A stretch of DNA of 10,154 nucleotides, from positions 1 to 10,154 of the forward strand of contig JASEHP010000045.1 of assembly GCA_030018605.1 (NCBI GenBank). The letters run 5' to 3'. The notes under the pieces are model-generated. The model ran no database searches and was not told where the DNA came from. It saw only the letters and a program-made list of their open reading frames with translations. This DNA is from Thermodesulfovibrionales bacterium. Lineage in GTDB: Bacteria; Nitrospirota; Thermodesulfovibrionia; Thermodesulfovibrionales; UBA1546. A program made the position numbers and the translations under genes. Positions 1 through 4,699 of the stretch are shown here, piece by piece; the first letter of the stretch is position 1; each line of letters opens with the position of its first letter.

Positions 1-141
1 GTTGACTATCTCATCAAAAAAGGAGGTATGTCGCATTTGTATGGAACTTATACAAACCCTTGCCTGATGAGCTTGGATGTGAGATGATTTAAATATTCAT
101 AATTCCTTCAAATTTATATGCGATTATGAAACATCACTAAT
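1..141. other. Leading stretch with no recognised gene
   Basis: No gene could be identified here. The plus-strand frame beginning at base 1 stays open until a stop at 85-87, and the frame from base 3 gives an open run to a stop near 92. Either could be the tail of a gene that begins outside the window, but neither short peptide is recognisable. The part from about 88 to 141 is AT-rich and looks intergenic. Confidence 0.4.
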
Positions 142-241
142 GGTATAAAAAAAGACCCTGTGTGTAATATGGAAGTGGAGGAAAGGGTTGCCTTTACTGC
201 GGAATGCGAAGGCTGAGTTGGCGGATAGGCAATATATTTTA
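142..241 (+). pseudogene. Decayed YHS metal-binding domain
   Basis: The plus frame from 142 encodes KKDPVCNMEVEERVAFTAEC followed by EG and a stop at 214-216. This is the first half of a YHS domain, the short Cys-containing metal-binding module. It closely resembles the DPVCNM and DPICGM starts of the two YHS domains in the CopA gene downstream. The expected second part then appears in another frame at 224-241 as DRQYIF, which matches the GRQYYF segment of the second CopA YHS domain. The cysteine-bearing end is missing and there is no in-frame start codon, since a TGA lies at 127-129. It is best read as the remnant of a small YHS gene, or of a lost YHS-containing transporter, broken by a stop and a frameshift. 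The domain identity is clear; whether anything is still translated is doubtful. Confidence 0.7.
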
Positions 242-245
242 AATA
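218..245 (+). promoter_or_regulatory. Weak candidate promoter for the copper operon
   Basis: A TTGGCG at 218-223 and a TAAATA at 240-245 are separated by 16 bases, just ahead of the protease gene. The AT-rich run at 231-255 is the only promoter-like stretch close to the first gene. The match to a sigma-70 promoter is poor and no clear metal-sensor operator palindrome was seen, so this is a tentative call. Confidence 0.2.
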
Positions 246-273
246 ATATAAAAAGCGCTTAGGAGACAGAGTT

Positions 274-1350
274 ATGCCATATAAAAATATTTCTGCACTG
301 CTGTTGTTTCTTATTGCACTTGTTTTCCCTTTCTCGGTCAGTGCCCTCTCTCCAGATGAAGACACAAATATAAAGATTTATGAGGAGATAAGCCCGGCCG
401 TTGTCAACATAACCACAACGACTATATCTTATGATTTTTTCTTTAACCCGATTCCTGAGAGCGGTACGGGATCCGGTTCTATTATTGATAAAAAGGGACA
501 TATCCTTACCAATTATCATGTGGTTGAGAATGCCAAAAAACTCGAGGTTACCCTTTTTGACGGAAGCAAGTGGGAGGCAAAACTTGTGGGCGCAGATCCA
601 AGCAATGATCTCTCTGTTATAAATATCAAAGCTCCGCCTGAAAAACTTAAGCCGATCCCCTTTGGAGATTCTTCTGTTCTGAAAGTAGGGCAGAAGGCTA
701 TTGCAATAGGAAACCCATTTGGACTGGAGAGAACGCTAACAGTTGGCATTATTAGTTCGCTCGGAAGAACCTTGAGAGCAGTTAATGGAAGGCTTATGAG
801 AGGGATAATACAAACCGACGCTGCGGTAAACCCCGGAAACTCAGGGGGCCCGCTTTTGGACAGTGGCGGCAGGATGATCGGAATAACTACGGCGATATTC
901 AGCCCCGTGGGAGCTAACATCGGCATAGGCTTTGCAATCCCTGCGAATACGGCAAAAAAGATTGTACCTCAATTAATAGAAAGGGGTTATGTTTCAAGGC
1001 CGTGGCTTGGTATAACAGGGCAGGATATAAGCCCTGATCTGGCTAATCTCTTAAAACTGCCTTCAGCAGGCATTCTTGTGGCAAAGGTGGAAAAGGGCAG
1101 TCCTGCGGACAAGGCAGGAATAAAAGGAGGAAAGAACACAGTGGGGATAGGAAACCTCCAGATCGTCGTAGGCGGTGATATGATTGTGGCTCTTGACGGC
1201 AAGGATATAAAAAACATGGATCATTTTGTGGAGGATCTGGAGTCAAAGGCGGTCGGCAGCGCCGTTGAATTGACAATAATAAGGGATAAGAAACGAAAAG
1301 TTGCAAAAGTAAATCTCACTGAGATGCCTTTACTTAGGCAAGGCAGTTAA
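274..1350 (+). CDS. HtrA/Deg-family periplasmic serine protease with one PDZ domain
   Basis: This is a 358-residue exported serine protease of the HtrA/Deg family, which degrades or refolds damaged envelope proteins. Residues 1-24 form a signal peptide with a hydrophobic core (LLLFLIALVFPF) and a likely cut near SVSA. The trypsin-like domain follows, with the full catalytic triad visible: His82 in TNYHVVENA, Asp112 in DPSNDLSV, and Ser190 in NPGNSGGPLL. A single PDZ domain spans roughly 243-345, beginning at RPWLGITGQDI. The length fits one-PDZ family members (DegS or short DegP/HtrA types). The start is supported by an AGGAGA ribosome site at about 261-266. It is the first gene of the copper operon, which suggests a role in clearing envelope proteins damaged by metal stress; that link is an inference. 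It lies between two decayed metal-binding domains. Confidence 0.93.
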   Translation: MPYKNISALLLFLIALVFPFSVSALSPDEDTNIKIYEEISPAVVNITTTTISYDFFFNPIPESGTGSGSIIDKKGHILTNYHVVENAKKLEVTLFDGSKWEAKLVGADPSNDLSVINIKAPPEKLKPIPFGDSSVLKVGQKAIAIGNPFGLERTLTVGIISSLGRTLRAVNGRLMRGIIQTDAAVNPGNSGGPLLDSGGRMIGITTAIFSPVGANIGIGFAIPANTAKKIVPQLIERGYVSRPWLGITGQDISPDLANLLKLPSAGILVAKVEKGSPADKAGIKGGKNTVGIGNLQIVVGGDMIVALDGKDIKNMDHFVEDLESKAVGSAVELTIIRDKKRKVAKVNLTEMPLLRQGS

Positions 1351-1471
1351 AGGAGGTAATGCTTCAGGTCATATCCTTCTGGAGTATGACAGTTCGCAAA
1401 TAACAGAAGATGAACTCGCAAGGATTACGAGAGACAGCATCGAAAAACTCGGGTATAAATTATTAGAATAA
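1337..1471 (+). pseudogene. C-terminal half of a decayed HMA domain
   Basis: The frame ending at the stop 1469-1471 encodes GHILLEYDSSQITEDELARI and then TRDSIEKLGYKLLE. This lines up with the second half of the intact HMA protein downstream (GKIAISFDESKIDVEKLKKI, TVESIEKLGYKIEG), sharing SIEKLGYK. The metal-binding CxxC half is absent and the frame has no ATG, GTG or TTG start before the similarity begins; it runs open back to a stop at 1310-1312, inside the protease gene. A strong AGGAGG at 1351-1356 is followed by an ATG at 1359, but that ATG is in another frame and stops after 14 codons. The simplest reading is a free-standing HMA gene that lost its front half by deletion. Confidence 0.75.
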
Positions 1472-1480
1472 GGGGGAATT

Positions 1481-1705
1481 ATGCATTGGAATTACGATTG
1501 GGGAATGGGAGCCGGATTTGGATGGTTGTTAATGCTTATTTTCTGGATACTCATTGTATTAGGCGCCGTATATCTCATTAAGCTTATTGCCGGAGGCGAG
1601 AAGCGGACAACTGGAGAGACGGCTCTCGACATACTTAAAAAGAGATACGCAAAGGGAGAGATAAGTAAAGAGGAGTTTGAAGAGAAGAAGAAGACGCTTG
1701 AATAA
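1481..1705 (+). CDS. Small SHOCT-domain membrane protein
   Basis: A 74-residue protein with one membrane helix at about 14-37 (WLLMLIFWILIVLGAVYLIK). A short C-terminal SHOCT domain follows at 47-73, recognised by ALDILKKRYAKGEISKEEFE. SHOCT is a short helical hairpin found at the ends of many membrane and stress proteins; its role is not well defined. The front end is rich in Trp, Gly and Tyr. A GGGGG ribosome site precedes the ATG by a few bases. Small SHOCT proteins are often seen beside copper and other metal-efflux genes, which fits this operon. No metal-binding residues stand out, so a part in assembling a membrane complex is only a guess. Confidence 0.85.
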   Translation: MHWNYDWGMGAGFGWLLMLIFWILIVLGAVYLIKLIAGGEKRTTGETALDILKKRYAKGEISKEEFEEKKKTLE

Positions 1706-1728
1706 CAAGTAAAAGAGGAGGTAATGTT

Positions 1729-1977
1729 ATGCGACTGAATGCAAAGGCATTTGCCTTAACAGCAGCAATATTGTTCGGGGTTATTAGTTTCATATTAACC
1801 CTTATATCGGTATTAACAGGGTATGCAAGACAGTTCTTTGAGCTTATCGCGCCCTTTCATCCGGGTTACACCCATACATTTTTAGGCGCATTGATAAGCG
1901 CATTCTGGATGTTCGTTTACGGATACATCCTCGGAGCATTTTTTGCGCGCATTTATAATGCCATCGCAAAGGAATAA
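1729..1977 (+). CDS. DUF5676-like two-helix membrane protein (first copy)
   Basis: An 82-residue protein with an MRLNAKAFALTAAILFGVIS start typical of the DUF5676 small membrane proteins, a family of unknown function sometimes labelled 'holin' by automated annotation. Two membrane helices are visible, at about 8-32 and 51-74. A polar loop (FFELIAPFHPGYTHT) lies between them, and IYNAIAKE forms the tail. A GAGGAGG ribosome site lies before the ATG. It resembles the 92-residue protein two genes downstream: both begin M-x-LN, have F-x-E-x(3)-P in the loop, and end in a Tyr-Gly helix followed by IYN. They are probably diverged paralogues that could pair in the membrane. No lysis cassette surrounds it, so a phage holin role is unlikely. 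Confidence 0.8.
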   Translation: MRLNAKAFALTAAILFGVISFILTLISVLTGYARQFFELIAPFHPGYTHTFLGALISAFWMFVYGYILGAFFARIYNAIAKE

Positions 1978-1989
1978 GGGGGTTATTAT

Positions 1990-2184
1990 ATGGAATGGGT
2001 CAGAGAGAACTGGATATTCCTCGTATTTTTTATATTCTTCATAGCCATGCACCTTTTCGGGCGTGGAGGATGCGGAGGTCACGGCGGTCATAAGGGACAT
2101 GGTGAAGAAGGCGAGGAACATAAGGGTCACGGCGAGGGATCGACCGAAAAAAGGGAAAAGAAAGGAGGTCACGGATGCTGCTGA
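1990..2184 (+). CDS. His/Gly/Cys-rich single-helix protein (DUF2933-like)
   Basis: A 64-residue protein with one membrane helix at about 8-23 (IFLVFFIFFIAMHLF). A hydrophilic tail carries seven histidines (counting His21 at the membrane edge), three cysteines and many glycines, and ends in HGCC. The MHLFGRGGCGGHGGH segment is like the small DUF2933 proteins found in metal-resistance clusters. The spaced His, HxxH pairs and terminal Cys-Cys suggest that the tail binds a soft or transition metal such as copper or zinc; this is inferred from composition. Its last ten bases overlap the start of the next gene, so the two are likely translationally coupled. A GGGGG sequence near 1978-1982 is the likely ribosome site. 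Confidence 0.8.
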   Translation: MEWVRENWIFLVFFIFFIAMHLFGRGGCGGHGGHKGHGEEGEEHKGHGEGSTEKREKKGGHGCC

Positions 2185-2453
2185 ACATTAGAGTTGTAAG
2201 CTGGTCTTTGGGAATTTTCTTTGCTTTTTCATACATCCTCTGCGTTCTTTATGGATTGATTGTTCCGCAGAGACTTCACGGGATGTCGGCATTTCTCGAA
2301 GCGGTTCTTCCCGCATTCAAATGGCTGACTTTCGGAGGGTTCATTCTCGGTCTCGCGGAAAGTTTTCTTTACGGGGCATACATCGGCATTGTCTTTGTGC
2401 CGATATATAATAACCTCATTAACAGCCGATTGGGTGTTGGAAGGGGAGAATAG
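2175..2453 (+). CDS. DUF5676-like two-helix membrane protein (second copy)
   Basis: A 92-residue protein with two predicted membrane helices, at about 9-32 and 50-80, and a short Arg/Gly-rich tail. It is a probable paralogue of the 82-residue protein at 1729-1977: the loop has FLEAVLP where the other has FFELIAP, and the second helix ends in YGAYIGIVFVPIYNNL where the other has YGYILGAFFARIYNAI. The start overlaps the end of the preceding gene by ten bases, and AAAGGAGG at about 2160-2167 serves as its ribosome site inside that gene. Function is unknown. Keeping two diverged copies on either side of the His-rich protein suggests a small membrane complex. Confidence 0.78.
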   Translation: MLLNIRVVSWSLGIFFAFSYILCVLYGLIVPQRLHGMSAFLEAVLPAFKWLTFGGFILGLAESFLYGAYIGIVFVPIYNNLINSRLGVGRGE

Positions 2454-2455
2454 TC

Positions 2456-3094
2456 ATGCACGGTGAAAGCATTTCATATGCCTATGGCTTCTGGTTTTTA
2501 GTTGCCGTAAATGTCGGCTTGTTCGCATTTTTTATCATGAGCTTTCTCGCTCCGCTTAAAAAAAGCGAATGGCGCTCGATGGGCGCAACGCTTGCATTTT
2601 TCGTTGCCCTCTTCACCGAGATGTACGGTTTCCCTTTAACGATTTATATACTCACCGGCTTCCTCGGCAGCAAATATCCGGCATTGAATCCCTTTTCTCA
2701 TGCAAGCGGACACCTGTGGGTGACATTCTTCGGCGGCGGGGCAGCCATGCTGACAATTATTCATCTTATAAGCGACGGGCTTGTGATCATCGGGTTTATA
2801 GTAATGTGGAAAGGCTGGAAGTTGATTCACGGAGCAAAAGGAGAAATTGTTATCGAAGGCCCTTATGCGTTTATCAGGCATCCGCAGTATTCGGGGCTTT
2901 TCCTCGTAATGATAGGCATGCTGATTCAATGGCCTACAATCATAACCGCATTGATGTTTCCGGTTCTTATTTTTGTTTATTACCGCTTATCAAAGAGGGA
3001 AGAAGGTGATATGATTAATACATTCGGAGATGAATACAAAAAATACATGGAAAGAACGCCGATGTTTGTGCCGAAACTTGCGAGGAAGAGCTAA
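2456..3094 (+). CDS. Isoprenylcysteine methyltransferase-type integral membrane protein
   Basis: A 212-residue protein with about five membrane segments. Its C-terminal third has the signature of the ICMT/PEMT-type membrane methyltransferases: GPYAFIRHPQYSGLFL at 135-150, a long hydrophobic stretch, REEGDM at 181-186, and FGDEYKKYMERTPMFVP at 190-206. In that family the RHP segment and the paired acidic residues bind S-adenosylmethionine, and the substrate is a lipid or a prenylated or thiol group. Bacterial substrates are mostly unknown. The gene starts two bases after the preceding stop and shares one base (TAATG) with the next gene. Members are seen in metal-resistance clusters with small SHOCT and DUF2933 genes, but which molecule it methylates here cannot be told from the sequence. 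Confidence 0.85.
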   Translation: MHGESISYAYGFWFLVAVNVGLFAFFIMSFLAPLKKSEWRSMGATLAFFVALFTEMYGFPLTIYILTGFLGSKYPALNPFSHASGHLWVTFFGGGAAMLTIIHLISDGLVIIGFIVMWKGWKLIHGAKGEIVIEGPYAFIRHPQYSGLFLVMIGMLIQWPTIITALMFPVLIFVYYRLSKREEGDMINTFGDEYKKYMERTPMFVPKLARKS

Positions 3095-3309
3095 TGGAAA
3101 AGATTTCGTTTAATGTGGCCAAAGAATTCTGCGATGAATGCTCTCTTGCCGTGAGAAGATTCATAGGACATATGGAGGGGGTTGATTCTATTGATGTTGA
3201 AAGAGGGAAAATTGCCATCAGTTTTGACGAGTCAAAAATTGATGTGGAAAAACTTAAGAAGATAACAGTGGAGAGCATAGAAAAACTCGGATATAAAATA
3301 GAAGGATAG
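3094..3309 (+). CDS. Free-standing HMA-domain metal chaperone
   Basis: A 71-residue single-domain protein with the ferredoxin-like HMA fold pattern. The metal-binding pair is Cys13 and Cys16 in EFCDECSLAVRRFI, followed by GVDSIDVERGKIAISFDESK and a final helix, SIEKLGYKIEG. Proteins of this kind (CopZ/Atx1 type) carry Cu(I) in the cytoplasm and hand it to a P-type ATPase. The loop reads FCDEC rather than the usual MTCxxC, so the methionine before the cysteines is replaced by Phe, and an acidic pair lies between them; metal preference could differ from classic CopZ. The CopA pump further down has no HMA domain of its own, so this protein is the likely soluble partner. Its ATG overlaps the previous stop by one base. 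Confidence 0.87.
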   Translation: MEKISFNVAKEFCDECSLAVRRFIGHMEGVDSIDVERGKIAISFDESKIDVEKLKKITVESIEKLGYKIEG

Positions 3310-3337
3310 GATATTCATTTAAAAGAGGAGGTGAGAG

Positions 3338-3406
3338 ATGAAGATAACAAAGGTATTGAAGAAGAAAGGGTTGGTGTGTTCGCCTCGGCGAATCAGACGA
3401 TTCTGA
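3338..3406 (+). CDS. Possible 22-residue ORF with a strong ribosome site
   Basis: AGGAGG at 3326-3331 is well placed for an ATG at 3338, which opens a basic 22-residue peptide starting MKITKVLKKKGLVC and ending in RRIRRF. The length and the good ribosome site would suit a leader peptide or a tiny protein, but no similarity is recognised. It could also be the start of a broken gene. Its last third is covered by two short palindromes at 3379-3408. It fills most of the only sizeable gap between the HMA gene and the Met-rich gene. Confidence 0.3.
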   Translation: MKITKVLKKKGLVCSPRRIRRF

Positions 3407-3408
3407 TA
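3379..3408. repeat. Two adjacent short palindromes in the gap before the Met-rich gene
   Basis: TTCGCC-TC-GGCGAA at 3379-3392 is directly followed by ATCAGA-CGAT-TCTGAT, whose arms share the AATCAG region. Both are perfect six-base arms. They could form competing RNA hairpins just ahead of the ribosome site at 3427-3432, or be a regulator-binding site. They could also be chance pairings; the arms are short. Confidence 0.3.
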
Positions 3409-3439
3409 AATGTCACAAATCTTGTTAAGGAGGACAGTT

Positions 3440-4087
3440 ATGAAAAAGATGGCGGTTGTTTTTGCGGTTTTGTTTTTTTTCAGCGTTTCGGCATACGCGC
3501 AAATGGGTGAAGGCATGATGCCCGAGAAGAAAGGGCAGATGGGGCCGGGCATGATGGGAGGCGAAGGGAAAATGCAGATGATGCCTATGTGTCAGGAGAT
3601 GATGAAACAGCAGATGGGTGAGGGACAGCAGATGCCCATGATGCAGATGATGCCCATGTGCCAGCAGATGATGAAGGAACACAAGTCAATGATGCAGATG
3701 ATGATGAATATGATGAAGATGCAGCAAAAGACGATGCGCGGAATGAAGCCTGCCGAGAAAAAGGCCATGATGATGGAAATGGATAAGATGATGGAAAAAA
3801 TGAATGATATGATGTCAATGCGCATGGGAATGATGGGCATGATGGGAAAAGGCACAAAGGCGAATATCAAATGCGCCGAGGAGTGGCTTAAAAAGGCGAT
3901 AGACCTTCACGAGGTGCATATAAAAGACCCCAAGACAGCGACCGAGGCGTCCCAGATGGAGATGATGGAGCAGATGAAAAAGGCATACGAGTGTATTATT
4001 GGCGGCAGCAAAATAGAGGCAGCACCGTCTAAGGAGACTGAAGGCAAGGAACCTCCGAAAACTGCCCCTCAGCAGCATAAACATTAA
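3440..4087 (+). CDS. Exported methionine-rich metal-binding protein
   Basis: A 215-residue protein that starts at the ATG at 3440, where AAGGAGG (3427-3433) sits at good spacing; an earlier in-frame ATG at 3410 has no such site. Residues 1-20 are a signal peptide ending AYA. The rest is exceptionally rich in Met, about 50 residues in all, in runs such as MMQMMMNMMKMQ, together with Gln, Lys and Glu. A 12-residue unit, MQMMPMCQ(E/Q)MMK, occurs at 45-56 and 68-79, each with one Cys. From about 144 the composition changes to a helical region with two more cysteines (KCAEEW and YECI), and the tail ends HKH. Met-rich clusters bind Cu(I) in the periplasm, as in CopK-, PcoC- or CusF-like proteins, although this is not obviously one of those. 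A periplasmic copper buffer is the likely role. Confidence 0.85.
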   Translation: MKKMAVVFAVLFFFSVSAYAQMGEGMMPEKKGQMGPGMMGGEGKMQMMPMCQEMMKQQMGEGQQMPMMQMMPMCQQMMKEHKSMMQMMMNMMKMQQKTMRGMKPAEKKAMMMEMDKMMEKMNDMMSMRMGMMGMMGKGTKANIKCAEEWLKKAIDLHEVHIKDPKTATEASQMEMMEQMKKAYECIIGGSKIEAAPSKETEGKEPPKTAPQQHKH

Positions 4088-4090
4088 TTT

Positions 4091-4699
4091 GTGAAGCTTA
4101 ATCTTGGAGAGCGGTTTATAGTAAATAATCCTCTCAGGGCATTTATTCAGAGGCGCATAGAAGGCCCCATGTTGAAGCGGATGGCTGGTTTAGAAAGCTA
4201 TCCGCTGTGCCTTGAGATTGGATGCGGAGGGGGAGTTGGGGCAGAGATTATTGTTGAGCAATTCGGCGCTCAAAGTGTTGTCGCGACTGATGTGGACACT
4301 GAACAGATAGAAAGGGCGAAGAAAAACCTTAAATCCAAATTTAAGGATAAGATTAAGTTCAGGATTGCCGATGCAATGGCATTGGATGAACCTGATAACA
4401 AGTTTGATGCTGTTTTTTCTTTCGGCGTTATCCATCACATGGAGGATTGGAGAAAGGCGATTAAAGAGATTTCAAGGGTTCTAAAAACCGGAGGAGAATT
4501 GTTTTTTGAAGAGCCCTTGAAAAATTTTACAAGTTTTTTTATAAAAGGTTCTTTATTCAGTAGGATTGCGAGCCACCCTGAAGGCGGCATGTTCAGCTAT
4601 GATGAATTCAGGAACGGGTTGAAAGATGCTGGAATTGACATAATAAATTTAAAGCGTTTGGGAAATATCGCTATATTCGGAGTAGGGAGGAAAACTTGA
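4091..4699 (+). CDS. Class I SAM-dependent methyltransferase
   Basis: A 202-residue soluble protein with a Rossmann-type methyltransferase core. Motif I is LEIGCGGGVGAEII at 41-54 and the acidic end of strand two is at Asp67 in VVATDVDTEQ. FDAVFSFGVIHHMEDW follows at 105-120, and VLKTGGELFFEEP closes the core at 130-142. This is the UbiE/Methyltransf_11 type; the substrate is not evident. The conserved cysteines of arsenite methyltransferase are not seen. The start is a GTG three bases after the preceding stop, with no clear ribosome site, so translation may depend on the upstream gene. Its stop overlaps the TTG start of CopA by three bases (TTGA), a sign of coupling to the pump gene. Confidence 0.88.
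   Translation: MKLNLGERFIVNNPLRAFIQRRIEGPMLKRMAGLESYPLCLEIGCGGGVGAEIIVEQFGAQSVVATDVDTEQIERAKKNLKSKFKDKIKFRIADAMALDEPDNKFDAVFSFGVIHHMEDWRKAIKEISRVLKTGGELFFEEPLKNFTSFFIKGSLFSRIASHPEGGMFSYDEFRNGLKDAGIDIINLKRLGNIAIFGVGRKT
4684..4690 (+). promoter_or_regulatory. Ribosome site that fixes the TTG start of CopA
   Basis: AGGGAGG lies five bases before TTG at 4696. It supports the rare TTG start, which places the first YHS motif DPVCNM right at the front of the protein. No ATG lies nearby in frame before this motif. Confidence 0.7.

Noticed and set aside
516..1306. Minus-strand open frames across the protease gene
   Set aside because: The plus-strand frame has a complete catalytic triad, signal peptide and PDZ domain; the opposite frames show no domain signature.
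1729..1977. Phage holin label for the 82-residue protein
   Set aside because: There are no lysis or phage genes nearby and the sequence fits the DUF5676 type in a metal operon.
3331..3507. Alternative frame opening with GTG at 3331 across the short gap and into the Met-rich gene
   Set aside because: It overlaps the signal-peptide region of a well supported gene in another frame and resembles no family I recognise.
3500..3860. ATGATG-rich stretch as a microsatellite
   Set aside because: The runs are Met codons of an intact protein with a signal peptide and a normal C-terminal domain, so it is coding rather than a simple repeat.
3592..3870. Minus-strand open frames opposite the Met-rich gene, rich in Ile, Phe, Ser or His
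   Set aside because: They are reverse readings of repeated ATG and CAG codons in the real gene; there is no ribosome site and the composition follows from the codon repeats.
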